A DNA stretch of 64,000 nt from Prochilodus magdalenae (GCA_024036415.1 JAMWET010001354.1:192001-256000); one strand, 5' to 3'. Shown: positions 1 to 11,649, counted from the first letter of the stretch. The notes: a model not told the origin generated them from the letters alone. Made by a program: numbers and translations.

Positions 1-1608
1 TCTGAATGACTTCACTTGCGACTCACTTAGCTCATTGTTTCGCTGTTAAGGGATTTAAAACGGGACAGCATTGCAGGCTCCACTCCAGCATGCCCAGTGG
101 CATCACTCCTGTCACGGGACGTCCTATAGTGCCGAGTGCCGACTCCCTGTGACCCCCTCTCCAGCCTACTCCCCATCCAACCCACCCCCCAGCAGACAGA
201 GGGGACCCACTCAAATGATGTGCAAATTCCACCCCCTGCTCCCCCAATGGAATAACCATGTCACAATAAAGAGCCTCTATCCCTACTAATCTGCTTTTTA
301 GGGGCCCGTCATGAATGCTCATTTCCATAATCGAGTCGACAGGTGTGGAGAGGGTGAAAGAGCACAGGCGAAGGAAGAGAGGAGGAAGGTGAAAACAGGG
401 AGACGAAGAGAGTGAGGTGGAGGGGGTGTACAGGAAATGGGCATGAAAGTGAGCACTCTGTTTTCTCAGTCCCAGCACCCCCCCCACCTCCACTCTGAGA
501 AAAATCTTGGCCTTTGGGCACATGGCCCTGATTGGAGCTGACAGTCACACCTGCCGCCACCACCCCCCCCCACCACCACCATCCATCAGCAATTACCACA
601 CTGACCTGGGTCCCAAGGACCTGGTCACATTTTAAAAGCCTGGGCCCGCTCTCGCACTCTCTCTCTTTTGCATATGGCGTGTCACTCAAAGTGCAGCGCG
701 TCAAAGGCATTAGAGCTCAGGGCCAAGACCCGAGCCGGCGCTCGCATTAGTGGTCGCATGCAGAGTGGGCTCCTGAGCAGCACTCATTCCATCAGGCACT
801 TCCCTGGCCTGATAATTGAGGCGCCTTTAGATTCTCTATGAGGACCAATCATCAAGTGCAAGGGTCCAGCAGAATGAAGCTACTCTGTTTCTAATGTGGA
901 CTGGAGTCGGATGTGTGAAGGTCACTGAGCTCCAGGGCAAAGGGTTTGGCTTTTTGGTTGGCTCTCTATCATGAGAAATTGTTGAAGGAAAGACGATTCA
1001 GGATAGAGACTTTGAGGGGTGCTTCAAAGGCACAAAGTGGTGACTTGTTTTATGGGTTGATACCAGACAACTGCTTCTTGCTTGTGTTTGATTTGATGTA
1101 TTCTGTAAGTACAATGGTTGCATTATTAATCAGCGCTGCGGCGGAATACAAGATCCTTGTTGTTGAAAGCTCATGTGTTATGCTGAATGCCTTACTGCAT
1201 TTTGGTTAATGATAATGGTGGCCAAAATTAAGCAACAGAAGCAATCACTTACACATCACAAAGTAATTATTGATTGCATAAACTTACCTGTACTTACCTG
1301 TGGCCTGAGCATTGTTGTTTCAAAGAGCTAAAAGAGAACTAAGTGGACTCTGTGAGTCCAGCCTCTGAAGAAGAGGGCAAAGCAGAACTTGTAAAAGAGG
1401 GAAGTAATGCTAAATAGTGTACACTGTGATAATGAATCATTGTTATTGACGTCATCGTGGTGAATGTAAACAGTAATCACTGTTGCATGTAAATGTATTC
1501 AGATAATTAGAATTCATGTACAACCTCAGGGTGGTAATGGTTTATCCTAGGAGAGTATAAGCAGCATTACTGGGGGTACATGGGAATCTTTCAGGTCAGT
1601 AGATTTGG
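1..1608. other. Single-copy non-coding DNA, no gene seen
   Basis: No ORF here resembles a known protein, and the longest ones overlap on both strands in low-complexity C-rich DNA. C-rich runs lie near 475-495 and 555-585. The block at about 530-900 has mixed composition and no recognised repeat, so it could be a conserved non-coding element. That is inference only. Confidence 0.55.
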
Positions 1609-1821
1609 TTGGTGTAGCTCAGCGGATAACACCACTACCCACCAAGTAGCCACCACCACACGTGGGAGGCTGGGGTTCGAATCCCGGTCTGGGTGACTAT
1701 GCTGTGCTACACCAATAAGAGTCCTTGGGCAAGACTCCTAACATTACATTGGCCTACCTGTAATATGACTAACCTTGTAAGTCGCTCTGGATAAGAGCGT
1801 CAGCTAAATGCCAGAAATGTA
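1609..1821 (+). mobile_element. tRNA-derived SINE with L2-type 3' tail
   Basis: The 5' end reads like a tRNA gene: an A-box-like TAGCTCAGCGG near 1615 and a perfect B box GGTTCGAATCC at 1674-1684. These RNA polymerase III promoter boxes are about 50 bp apart, as in tRNA. The body is followed by the tail CTCTGGATAAGAGCGTC and then CTAAATGCC. Fish SINEs share this tail with L2-type LINEs, whose reverse transcriptase recognises it. This is the only copy in the window with a complete tRNA-like head. It is not a tRNA gene, because no acceptor stem or anticodon arm folds around the boxes and the tail is retroposon sequence. Confidence 0.85.
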
Positions 1822-2500
1822 GATGGCTGGATGTGATGAGTGGTTATGATCTATATGACTTTCCAGTCGTTTATCCATGTCTTCTGGTAGTGGAGGCCTT
1901 TAGTTGTATTTCTGATGTGTGTAAATATGTAAAGAGCTGTATATGTTGGTGTGTAAATTAAGGTCACAGGAAGAAAAACTTTTTCCAGGCCTTTAGACCA
2001 TTTACATGATGGTACTTGCAAAGTGTGCCACCTGCATCAGCATATTACCTGGTTGAGGGATACACTTTATCACATATAGTTTTATACCTTCCTTTTTGCT
2101 CCATTACATTATGGCCAAATCTGTCCTTCCTGTTGGCTTATGTGTGCATATAAATGTATCATGTCCAAACAAAGAGTGGTCACTAGAAACGGTTCTCCTT
2201 CAGTGTTCTGTGCTTATGAGCATTTGAATAGACGTCAGTGTGAGACGAATTAATGAGCTTCTATTAAAGACTGGTGGACTGAGAGACACTAGAGTCTCTT
2301 CACCTACACTGAGCTGATTAAGAGTCTTATTCCAGAAATGATAATAGAACATTAGAGCCATAATAAATCATACTCCTGTTACTCTCCACACTTAAGTACC
2401 TTTGAAGGTATATACCTTAGTACTTTTAGTCCAGTGGAGGACTAAAGGGAGGAACTTCTACTTTTACTTTTTATTGGCGCTCTCTACTTTAACTCAACTA

Positions 2501-3033
2501 CAGGGGTTGGACAATGAAACTGAAACACCTGGTTTTAGACCACAGTCATTTATTAGTATGGTGTAGGGCCTCCTTTTGCGGCCAATACAGCGTCAGTTGG
2601 TTTTGGGAATGACATATACTGCGTCCTGCACAGTGGTCAGAGGGAGTTTAAGCCATTCTTCTTGCAGGATAGTGGCCAGGTCACTACGTGACGCTGGTGG
2701 AGGTTCGTCCTTCTTGGTGGTATGCTGACATTACCCTGGATACCGTGGCTCTTGATACATCACAAAGACTTGCTGTCTTGGTCACAGATGCGCCAGCAAG
2801 ACGTGCACCAACAATCTGTCCTCTTTTGAACTCTGGTATGTCACCCATAATGTTGTGTGCATTGCAGTATTTTGAGCAGAACTGTGCTCTTACCTGCTAA
2901 CTGAACCTTCACACTCTGCTCTTACTGGTGCAATGTGCAATTAATGAAGATTGGCCACCAGGCTGGTCCAATTTAGCCATGAGACCTCCCACACTAAAAT
3001 GACAGGTGTTTCAGTTTCTTTGTCCAACCCCTG
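2501..3033 (-). mobile_element. Tc1-A non-autonomous Tc1-like transposon, full length (533 bp)
   Basis: The element has terminal inverted repeats CAGGGGTTGGAC at 2501 and GTCCAACCCCTG ending at 3033. It is flanked by TA on both sides (2499-2500 and 3034-3035), the target duplication of Tc1/mariner elements. Read on the minus strand, the interior carries the transposase N-terminal helix-turn-helix, then the extreme C-terminus. The whole DDE catalytic core is missing, so the element cannot move itself. It lies inside a hAT remnant. Sister copies are at 5996-6527 and 26664-27043. Confidence 0.92.
2684..2848 (-). CDS. HTH-only ORF of Tc1-A transposase (54 codons)
   Basis: The ORF starts at ATG 2848 and ends with TAG at 2684. 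The reading begins MGDIPEFKRG and continues through TKTASLCDVSRATVSRV, the paired-like helix-turn-helix that Tc1 transposases use to bind their terminal repeats. A complete transposase has about 340 residues, so this is only the first DNA-binding subdomain. The frame stops where the internal deletion joins it, out of frame, to a C-terminal tail ending in GGPTPY. It is unbroken here and in the two other copies. Expression is unknown, and it may just be a young remnant. Confidence 0.6.
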   Translation of the reverse strand: MGDIPEFKRGQIVGARLAGASVTKTASLCDVSRATVSRVMSAYHQEGRTSTSVT

Positions 3034-3062
3034 TACATGACTTTTGTATTTTATCCACCCTT

Positions 3063-4757
3063 TAGGATATACAATTAGGCCTTTCCTACCAATGTGGATG
3101 GGTTTGTGTAAAGATAAATAGGTTCACAACCCAAAAAGTATGTTCCCAGCTGGAACTAAAGAATAGTAGGTTCTTCAGCATGAACCCGGACGACATCCAT
3201 GGGCATGTTGTTGAAAACAGAGAAGTGGTCCGCAGAAGAACCTCTTCTACGTCTTCTAATCACCAGTAGATGATCCATGCTTGTTTTTATGGATGTAGTC
3301 AAACAACTACTGTGCAACTCCCTCAATAGACGTTAATGGCACATCCTTTGACATTCCTTGGTTCCGGTAAAAGCTAGTGTGAACAGGGACTGGTTCCCTG
3401 GATAGCACCAAGGTTCTGCAAAGCCCAAAGATAACCAGTTTAAGGACCAGGGTTCTTTTGGTTGAAAAGGGCTAACTAGCCTCTTAGTAGCCATTGAAAT
3501 AAAAGCAACAGTACAAAGACCCGAGAGTAATTGAGCATCTCCACCTCCTCCTGTTAACCTGTGTTAAAACCTTTGACTCGGTCTCAGGCCACTTGCTGTG
3601 CCTCACGGCAGAAGCCAGATGGAGGGGTGACCCTCTCAGCAGGACCTGTGCCGACTCTGAGTGCTTCTACCATCTCAGAGAATTACTTCCCCTCCACGTT
3701 CCTGAGGAAACTCGAAGGAACCGGAGGCCTTTCCCAGAGGGACACATTAACAAGCCCATCTAGTTAAATTGAGCTCCTGCATTACCTAATGTGCTCACCA
3801 ACTCCATGGGTAGGAGACAGCACATCCATAATTGATCACATGTGCATCTTTTTTTCTGAGGCAGCTCAGACTAACAGAATGGCTAGCTTTGTTCTGAGCA
3901 AGCTAAGTTAAAGGGAGGAATTTTATTTTCTCATTCGTCTTTCATAAAGACAAGGTTTGAATGGATCGATCACCCCCACCCCTGCACCCCACCACTCCCC
4001 AACTCCACCCTCAACACCCCCACCACCCACCCCATCAGAGGGCCGGGTGCTGCTGCTGCTGCGGCGCTCAACTCTCTGCGAATGTCAGAGCGCTTCATCT
4101 CCACTGCAGTTAGAGTGCATTTGCATTTCACACAGGCCATTGGAGATTTGATGAAGTTTCTGTATCCACTAGATTCCCACCCTTACCACCCTCATCTCCA
4201 GATGATGTAGCCAAGGTCAGAGGAGCAAAGCGCTTGGTTGAAACGTTCTGGCTACGTTTGGAATTTTTGCAGCACACACTAAAACAGAACTGATCTTTTA
4301 TTCCGGTTTTGATCATCTAAATAGTGGAATTTAGCTTTCAGAAATTAAGGTGGTCTTAGAACAGCCACGTTATGATATGGGCTCAGTGGGCTTTCAGTGG
4401 ATATTCAATGTATTATAATTAGCTATATTTCATCCCCTTTTTGTAAAGCTGCAATCAAGAAAACTATTTTCTAAAGAATCTGAAGCTGAATTTGTTATTT
4501 CATGACCAGAAAATATGGTATTTTAAATGTTTTATGCAATATTCCTCATATTTCTGGAACAACAAGAAATCATAAATGAATAAATAACGTACTGTGATAT
4601 ATAACAAGGTTATCTGCCTAGCAATCTGATCACCACTTTTGAAACATGAAGCATTATGGATACTTGTTTCATTATGATTTCAGGCTTGATGCTATACAGC
4701 CTTGTTCGTCAATCATTCTAAACATATTTAAAACGTAATGTTTGTTTGTTTATGTGT
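3063..4757. other. Single-copy non-coding DNA
   Basis: No repeat or gene is recognised. A C/A-rich low-complexity stretch lies at 3967-4038, followed by a CTG-rich run (GCTGCTGCTGCTGCGGCG, about 4050). The neighbouring segment up to about 4160 looks complex and could be conserved. Short ORFs here have no recognisable domain. Confidence 0.5.
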
Positions 4758-5416
4758 TTATTTAGTTGCACCAACAGCTGCACCCAGTAGAAATCAGCCC
4801 ACAGAAATGAAACTTGGTGGGTAGATTTGCCATTGTGAGACATGAAAATGATTCAAGTCTCGGGCTTGTGATGTGAGTATGGACGGCCTTATCACTGTAC
4901 CTGAGTGATCCAACAGCCACGACTGAGGAAATTCAATGAGCACTGATGCCATACATAAGTCATCCAGTTGTGCCAGCATCATTAGCGGAAGGTTGCACAA
5001 CGCAGGACTACATGCACACAAGCCATTAAGATGACTGCCCTTAACACCACGCCAACTTTGCCAAAAACTACAATGGTGTTGTGCTAGACAGTCATAGGGT
5101 GACTCAGAATGGCAAAATGGTTACCTTCAATGATGAGTCCCCACAAAATCTGCAGGAACTGTGTGGGAATATTCAGGCTCCATAGGATGGCACCATTAGG
5201 AACATCTACAACTCATGCTGAAACATCTGGCATGTTGTGTTAGCAATAGGTGGCTTGACGCCATACTGAGAGACACTACTTCTGTATGTGTAGCTCAATA
5301 AATATTGCCCATATCAGTCTAAATGCATCACCATTTATTGTTCCTGGTAACCTTTATCCTCCTTCTACTTTTTTACATTTTCCTCTGGGTGCAGCTATTC
5401 CTCTGATGATAAGTGT
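4758..5416 (+). mobile_element. Tc1-B non-autonomous Tc1-like copy, decayed
   Basis: The copy begins with the Tc1-B 5' end (AGCTGCACCCAG, then GAAACTTGGTGGGTAG) and finishes with the 3' end (GGTGCAGCTATTC, GATGATAAGTG). Its order is that of the near-complete copies at 12807-13571 and 61172-61974, but the interior is shorter. It jumps from the GATGAGTCCC block straight to CACAAAATCTGCAGG, so the region after the first catalytic aspartate is lost. The 5' end carries the extra GCAC-AAATAG-like insert of one subfamily. It has no intact frame. Confidence 0.75.
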
Positions 5417-5499
5417 ATTTGAAACCTGGGCAGCTACAGAGGCTGAGTGTGTTAGCATCATTTTATACAACTGTCTGTGACCAAATTGGTGATCTACTG

Positions 5500-5845
5500 A
5501 AAATCTAAACACTGCGTGAGGATGTTGGGGATATAAATGCTTGAGGGTATGAGTGATTAATAGGATTCAAAAATTGAGAAGAAGTGGTAAAGTGCAGTGA
5601 ATGTTGAAAATGGGTCCAAAGCAGATGTTAGGTGATAGCATACTGGTTTGCCAAAGGCCATAAAGTGAAGAAAGTAGCTGAATTTGCAGGTGTATGGAAG
5701 CATACGTTCATATGGGTAGGGAATTATTTTGCAGGGAAGGCATCCACCAAATCTAGCCCAACTGCGCAATTGCAATTGATGCAACAGTGTCTGAACATTG
5801 ATCCCACATCCAGAAACTGGATATGCCAAATCTAATCAAAGCTGT
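5500..5845 (+). repeat. Family C repeat with HTH-like reading
   Basis: This matches 58440-58672 (+) and 38500-38885 (-). Shared blocks are a TATAAAT motif, GATTCAAA-A-TGAGA, GTGCAGTG and a GAAAGTAGCTGAATTTGCAGG-type segment. The last translates as GHKVKKVAEFAGVWKHT, which looks like the recognition part of a transposase helix-turn-helix (compare EVAELAGV-KRTVIRVYQQW in the 38.5 kb copy). It is probably the 5' part of a DNA transposon (promoter plus N-terminal domain). Termini are not defined and the class is not assigned. Confidence 0.5.
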
Positions 5846-5995
5846 TATTGGTGATTATGGATGTGTTACATGCTACATAACATGCAATTAGGTACATTTC
5901 AGTCACGGGTAACTCTTTTTGTCTGGTGAGCTTATATGTTAATATATTACATACTTATTTTTAGTTACTTAAAAACATAAACAATAATGTATGTA

Positions 5996-6527
5996 CAGGG
6001 GTTGGACAATGAAACTGAAACACCTGTCATTTTAGTGTGGGAGGTCTCATGGCTAAATTGGACCAGCCTGGTGGCCAATCTTCATTAATTGCACATTGCA
6101 CCAGTAAGAGCAGAGTGTGAAGGTTCAGTTAGCAGGTAAGAGCACAGTTCTGCTCAACATACTGCAATGCACACAACATTATGGGTGACATACCAGAGTT
6201 CAAAAGAGGACACATTGTTGGTGCACGTCTTGCTGGCGCATCTGTGACCAAGACAGCAAGTCTTTGTGATGTATCAGGAGCCACGGTATCCAGGGTAATG
6301 TCAGAATACCACCAAGAAGGACGAACCTCCACCAGCATCACGTAGTGACCTGGCCACTATCCTGCAAGAAGAATGGCTTAAAATCCCTCTGTCCACTGTG
6401 CAGGACTTGTATATGTCATTCCCAAGACGAACTGACACTGTATTGGCCGCAAAAGGAGGCCCTACACCATACTAATAAATGATTGTGGTCTAAAACTTGA
6501 GGTTTCAGTTTCATTGTCCAACCCATG
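5996..6527 (+). mobile_element. Tc1-A non-autonomous Tc1-like transposon, full length (532 bp)
   Basis: The left terminus is CAGGGGTTGGACAATGAAAC. The right terminus is the inverted match with one visible change (CCCATG for CCCCTG). TA lies on both flanks (5994-5995 and 6528-6529). The structure equals the copy at 2501-3033 in opposite orientation: N-terminal HTH, internal deletion of the DDE core, then a C-terminal stretch reading KIPLSTVQDLYMSFPRR and ending GGPTPY before two stop codons. Confidence 0.92.
6181..6345 (+). CDS. HTH-only ORF of Tc1-A transposase (54 codons)
   Basis: ATG at 6181, TAG at 6343-6345. It is the same 54-residue N-terminal DNA-binding fragment as at 2684-2848, with a few substitutions (G for R at residue 33, E for A at residue 42). 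The change at residue 33 falls in the second helix region and might weaken folding. The catalytic domain is absent. A longer antisense frame over the same DNA is a shadow. Confidence 0.55.
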   Translation: MGDIPEFKRGHIVGARLAGASVTKTASLCDVSGATVSRVMSEYHQEGRTSTSIT

Positions 6528-6574
6528 TATTATGGTTCATATTGGTGCACTTTCTATATTGTAGCCCTATGTTT

Positions 6575-6655
6575 AATTATTTTGTGTGTAAAGTGCCGTT
6601 GGATTGCTACTCAATTTCGTTGTACACTGTGCAACGACAATAAAGGCATCTTATA
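6575..6655 (+). mobile_element. 3' tail of an L2-type LINE
   Basis: The block GTGTGTAAAGTGCCGTTGG, then TTTCGTTGTACA and GCAACGACAATAAAGGCATC, is the usual end of fish L2/CR1-like LINEs, including the AATAAA signal. No coding part is attached, so this is a strongly 5'-truncated insertion. It starts about 50 bp after the Tc1-A copy. Confidence 0.6.
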
Positions 6656-7747
6656 ATGAGAACAGCTATATTTAAGATAATGTGAGAAATAATATGAACA
6701 TACCATGTAAACAAAAAGCCCAGATTAAGATTTTATGTGCTACTTGTTGCTGAGTGTTCCATTCTACATCAGTACACCATGAAAGATACAGATATTATTA
6801 GGTTTTAATTAAAATATAATAAAAATGAAGGTGCTCCTAAATTACTGCTCATTTAAGACTTATTCACAAATGGGCCAGGGGGTGAGTCTTTTTTGATAGA
6901 ACAGCTTAGCCAGCCAGAAGTTAAAAAAAAACCCAAGTTAAATCAAATATTTCATCTTCAACCAAAATACAAGGGTTATATGTTATCACTCTGCAGCTTG
7001 TAAAATTGAGACCTAGTCAAAGAGCAGCTCTTACATTTTACTGGAGCTGTCTACATATCTATCGTAGCTGTGCCTGAGCCTGGGTTGAAAGCGTAAGGCT
7101 CTCTTGGAGAATGCACATCTATAAAAGGGTCCATAAACAAAAAATCTGTGCAGCGAAGAGTGCAAATTGGTGTTCCAAGCTCCAAGCCGGAGAAGCGGAG
7201 CGCTGCCCGTGCCAGGGTCCTATTGATTAGTTAGCATAGCCTTGTCTGGGCTCATCCCAGCTAAACGGGAAATTAAAGCTAACTGTCACATTTTTGTGCA
7301 GAAAAACTCATCAATATTTCAGCAGCTCCCCAGTCGTTCCCCATAGCGTGTGCGCCATGCCCTCCCACCCTCCACCCACTTCTCGCCCCGTCCCGTCTCA
7401 TTACCAGCTGCTTTGAAGGTGATCCCAGTGTGTCGGCCATGTAAATAAACACCTCCTCAAAAGTGGAACACTATCCCCTTCTCCTCCACAGCAGGCTGAA
7501 CCCCAGAAACAAGAGGACTTCCGTGAGCCTAGTTGCAGGGCTGAGCTCCATGCCCCTTCCTGGTTCGCTGCTGCATTTGGATTCCTTCTGTTTCATTGTT
7601 TATCTGTTGGCACCTCCTTGGTAATTGGTCTGTAATGCCTTGAAAAGCAGTTAATTGGGCATGTTGATCAATGACTTTGCAGGATCGATGGAATCTTGGC
7701 AACAGATACAAAAAAAGAAAGCAGCTGTTTAGATGAACTGACATACT
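6656..7747. other. Single-copy non-coding DNA, candidate conserved element at 7140-7460
   Basis: No gene or repeat is seen. Around 7140-7460 the sequence is GC-balanced and complex, with ATTGATTAGTTAG and TCATTACCAGCTG, and no repeat resemblance. This is compatible with a regulatory element, which only a cross-species alignment can show. Confidence 0.45.
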
Positions 7748-8467
7748 GACTCTCATCATCACATGAATAGCTGCACCCAGAAGGAAGTGTGGCATTGCAG
7801 TGCTAATGGAAAGGAAGATAAAGGTTACCAGGGACAGTACATTATGATACATTTAGACTGATATGGGTAATATTATTGAGCTACACATACAGAAGTAGTG
7901 TCTCTCAGTATGGCTAACGCAACATGCCAGATGTCTGGTTATGGAGTTGTGGAGGTTCCCAAATAGTGTCCTGTGATAATCCATCCCATTCATCAGTTCC
8001 TGTAGATTTTGCGGTAGGGGTGGGGGTGGAGGTGGAGTGACACCAGGCCTTCTGGATGATTTAACTCATTGAACCATCTTGAGACGGACCATAGTGCCTC
8101 CACACATAGATTCATTGATCGTCTCCACCAAGACAAAAGCAGGACTCAACTCTGAAGATGACCTGCAGTGAAGGAGTCACGCTGAAGTGAGATGACATGG
8201 TGTTAGGGCAGTCGTCGTAATGTTCTGCATGCTTGTAGTCCTATAAAACGTAACCTGTGCCAATGGTGCTGGCACTCACAGGATGACTCATGGAGGGCAT
8301 CACTGCCCACTGAATGTCCACAATCGTGGCTGTTGGATCAGTCAGGTACAGCGATAAGGCTCGTCCTTACTTACATCACATGTCAAAACCTACTTACCAA
8401 GTTTCATTCATGTCGGATGATTCCTTCTGGGTGCAACTATTTGTGCAAATGTTATTCAATGAGTGTA
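7748..8467 (-). mobile_element. Tc1-B copy, near complete, minus strand
   Basis: The 3' end lies at the left (CTCATCATCACATGAATAG, then GAAGGAAGTGTGG). The 5' end lies at the right (CCTTCTGGGTGCAAC, ending GAGTGTA). Between them are the C-terminal transposase segment (GTCCTGTGATAATCCATCCC reversed), the GACTCATGGAGGGCATCACT block and the 5' untranslated part. The same internal deletion as other Tc1-B copies removes the second catalytic D and the E. The 5' terminus carries the TTTGTGCAAA-type insert. The frame is broken. Confidence 0.8.
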
Positions 8468-9440
8468 TTCAGGGTGGATGAGAATTCCAAATTTTAAATT
8501 CCATGTACTTTAGGGTACACCCCCGAGCAACAGTCTGAAAGGTACTCCGTACCCGGCATTAATGCGTTGCAAACAAAGAGAGCTCATTAAGTCGTGCATG
8601 GTTTTTATTAATGGCCATCCTCACACTGCACAGAGCTTCTAAATACATTTCACACAGTTTAATTGTAACACAATGTCTTGCGAAAGTGCACGACGAACGC
8701 AAAACTCTACCAGGCAAAACACAAGCAATCCGAGCCGCTGTCTAAATGAAATGAGCACCTAGGCTTAACAGGCTGCACTCCACAAGCCTCCTGGCACTGG
8801 ACAGAAAGCCTTCATTTTCACCACAATACACTTATGACCCAATAATGCGCTCTCTCCTCAGTTAGAGAAGCCCTTTATTGACTGATCGATGCTGCAAAGA
8901 GGGCTCCCAGTTTTATGATCATGCCGAAAAAGATGGGGAATAGGAATGAAAGTTCTGGCAGATACACAGCAGAGACATTTTCTCTCACCTCAAGCCCAAC
9001 AGTAGGTGCATATCGATTTCCCTAATGCCTGCTTGCAGGATTGCACATTATGATAACCGTCATTAGGGCAGCTCTCTGATACACAGGGACTGCCTCAAAG
9101 GCTGTGCACATGGAAAATGCACCTCTGTGTTACTAATATACAGTAGAGTATACCACCATCGCTCTCGCTAATCAACAGCAATAATGATTATAAATGGCTC
9201 TTTACTGTCCCTCATAGAAACCATGAAATATCCCCACACAGCTGATATGTGCTGTTATTCTGCTACTGCTCGAACTGTTTGATCATTTCTGGTCTGACCA
9301 GTGCAGTAAAGTAAAAGAAGCAAACAGATATATTTGAACAGGATTTCACATTTTCATTAGCATTAAACTGATATGGCTAGTCCTATATGCTAACTCTTTG
9401 TTGTAGACCCCGTTTGGCCAATTTCAAACTTAATATTAGC
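8468..9440. other. Single-copy non-coding DNA, candidate conserved element
   Basis: No repeat or ORF of note. The segment 8560-9210 is complex and AT/GC-balanced with homeodomain-like cores (TTATTAATGG, GATTATAAATGG). It may be a regulatory block; inference only. Confidence 0.4.
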
Positions 9441-9554
9441 TGATGGCAAATTAGCATAATTTCCAAACCTGCCTAGTTTGGATAAGCCCAGCTTGAAACC
9501 ATAACATTTTAAACCTTTAACTCCTTATTCAATTTTTGGTAGAGCACATTTTGA

Positions 9555-9627
9555 GTCACTATATCTTTAACTCAGCCTTATTGTGCCATCTATACCGATC
9601 GGCTGAGGTGTGTTAGGCTAAACACTC
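9555..9627 (+). repeat. Family Z dispersed repeat segment
   Basis: A 70-bp stretch (TTTAACTCAGCCTTATTGTG, then CGATCGGCTGAGGTGTGTTAGG) recurs at 57305-57365 as CTTAACTCAACCTGATTGTG and CAATCGGCAGAGGTATGTTAGG. Flanks diverge quickly. The element type is unknown. Confidence 0.5.
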
Positions 9628-10039
9628 CACTGAAGAACACTTTTAGTAGATACGCTTTTATTATTCTCGTCCATAGAGGATGCAAACAAGAAGTAAATCA
9701 CTCCTCAGATATGGATTGTTTTTGGTGGAATTTTCTAAGGTAAACAGATTTTAGGTTATTATGAACAGTATTATGTAATGTATACAACAAAAAGGAGTAA
9801 ATATCTAATATGGTTACAGCAAAAGGTGCTATGCTAAGCTAATGTAACTTAAATTGACTGTAAATGGACTATGTGCTTTATCATGATTGCCCCAAAAAAA
9901 CAAACAATTAATGAGGCCATTTAAGGGTTAAACTGGAAGTCCCATGTTATGTAGCTAAAGCACAGTTCAGTTTCTCCTGGGGTCTCTCTGTCAAGCTTGT
10001 CCAACCTAGCAACAGCTGCTATGAAAGGATGCAACAGTT
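9628..10039. other. Non-coding DNA with a short hairpin
   Basis: No gene. At about 10009-10046 an imperfect inverted repeat (CCTAGCAACAGCTG against CAACAGTTGCTAGG) could fold as a 14-bp stem with a loop of about 12 bases. Confidence 0.4.
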
Positions 10040-10285
10040 GCTAGGTAATTCAAAGCTATGGCATTCCGATTTTTTTGCTGTCCAATGCAAAACATGTATC
10101 ACAATTTTTTTGATAGTTACTTTTATGCATCATTCATTACATTGTGTGGAAATTCCATGATGAGTGGACTAACAGAAATGGTCCAAAACTGCTTGGAAAA
10201 AAAGAATCTGACTGACATTAAAATTAAATCAGGTTTTTGCTCTCTTCTGTAAAGTTGGCATTTTTGGAGGGTTGGGACATGACCG
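10040..10285 (-). repeat. Family Y dispersed repeat
   Basis: This shares ACAGAAATGGTCCAAAACTG, CTTGGAAAAAA, TTTTTGCTCTCTTCTGTAAAG and a hydrophobic T-rich 5' part with copies at 21590-21800 and 43510-43640 on the same strand. Copies at 33722, 43015, 47600 and 50880 are in the other orientation. It has no coding potential and no clear terminal repeats. Its class is unknown. Confidence 0.6.
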
Positions 10286-11649
10286 ATATGCAGAATATGA
10301 CGGAATATAAAATCAGTAAATATAACATTTTAGGGTTTCCTTGCTCCATGGGAAAGATATATGTATCCAGCACGGTGGCTGACTTGTAAATGTCTGGAAA
10401 GGCTCTAAAACATTAATGATACCCGTAATTTCTTTAAAGCCAGAACATCAAGACTTACACATTTAATAACCATCTCAATAATATTGACCATTCAAGACTC
10501 ACAACATGCATTTGTGGTGTGCAGAACCTTTCCAGCAGGAGGCGCTGTGGATGAACTACCTCTATTAATCAAGCACTGCAGCATGCTACACAGTGTATAC
10601 GTAGCTTTTGGCACAGTGCTAGCCACAGAGTTGACAGTGGTCTTTCTTCAGGACCACTCCCTCATGACAGGCTGGCCAAGCAGAAGCTAAGTCAAAGAGG
10701 CTTGAGGTAGGACATAGGGGAGCTGGGGTGGCTTTGGAGTGCTGCCTAATGGAGAAATCAATGTGCCTCAGAGCCCAAAAAAAGAAGGAGGGGGATTGTG
10801 GCAAAGAAGCAAGGGGGCAGAAGGGGGCTGAGGAGAGGAGGGAGAGTGCAGCCACCCAACTGAAAGGCCTCATAAAATAATAATCAGCTAATCATCACCA
10901 GAATGAGGAGCTTTCCAACAGAGCATGGCAATGGTGGACGTCAGTGGAGGAGGGGAAAGTGAGGGGTGGTGGGGGGTTGGACGGCAGCTTCTCTTCCCAC
11001 TCCACTGCCCTACCAGAACACACACCGGCATGGGGCAAGTACCTCTCTGGGTTAAAAGCGGCAGAGGGAAAAAAGCTTTTTTCAGCCGGTGGGGAGGAAC
11101 AACAGCCTGGAACGGCGAGGGCCGAGCTGAAATATTGATGAAGTTTAACGTTTTTTTGCGGCAAGGTAATTGTTTCTTTTTTCTTTCCCCTCACCCTGCC
11201 ATCATAGATGCCATCACCTAGGCGGCTTTCCCGGTCTCGGTCGCACTAGTCCATCAGGCACGGAGTGGCCTTTGACACATGGCGGCGGCAGCCGGACCCG
11301 ATGCCATGTAAGAACACTCAACAGTCCCCACTAATGGCCCAAAAAATAACCATGTCAGAGCTGGGAGGCTAATACAGAACAACACTTGGGGATCAAGAGT
11401 TGCTGTTGCTGAAAGAACCTTTTTTCAGCCTTTGCGAGGAGAAAAGGGCTCAAAAATGGAGATCCTCAGGTGGATCTCCAAAGTGTTCAGGTGTATACCA
11501 GTATAAATGTACTCCATAAGCGCAAATACATCAAACTAGACATAAGAGAACCTGAGATTCAACACCAATAGTGATGATGTCCATGGCCAGATGCTAGAAG
11601 GACTCAACAAGGCATTACAAGATGATCTTTCTGTGAACAGATTTTTTTA
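10286..11649. other. Single-copy DNA, purine-rich tract and candidate conserved block
   Basis: From 10640 to 11330 the DNA is GC-richer than its surroundings, with a purine-rich stretch at 10690-10870 and G-runs near 10945-10985. ORFs on both strands overlap and show no domain. It may be regulatory; no gene is supported. Confidence 0.45.

Larger units (their letters stand above)
2060..3062 (+). mobile_element. hAT-type element remnant, interrupted by Tc1-A
   Basis: This segment matches, in order, the better preserved hAT element at 59167-60079. Shared blocks include TTGGCTTATGTGTG, TTCAGTGTTCTGTGCT, TATTAAAGACTGGTGGACTG, ATTAGAGCCATAATAAATCA and the end, TATCCACC against TGTCCACCACTG. Compared with that copy it lacks the 5' terminus and about 400 bp of interior. 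A Tc1-A element (2501-3033) sits inside it at a TA, so the hAT copy is older than that insertion. The left boundary is approximate. Confidence 0.7.

Noticed and set aside
1609..1730. tRNA gene
   Set aside because: A and B boxes are present, but no cloverleaf closes and the sequence continues into a SINE body and L2-type tail.
6129..6341. 70-codon minus-strand frame in a Tc1-A copy
   Set aside because: It is the antisense of the genuine HTH frame on the plus strand. The frames at 2688-2900 and 26698-26895 are the same shadow.
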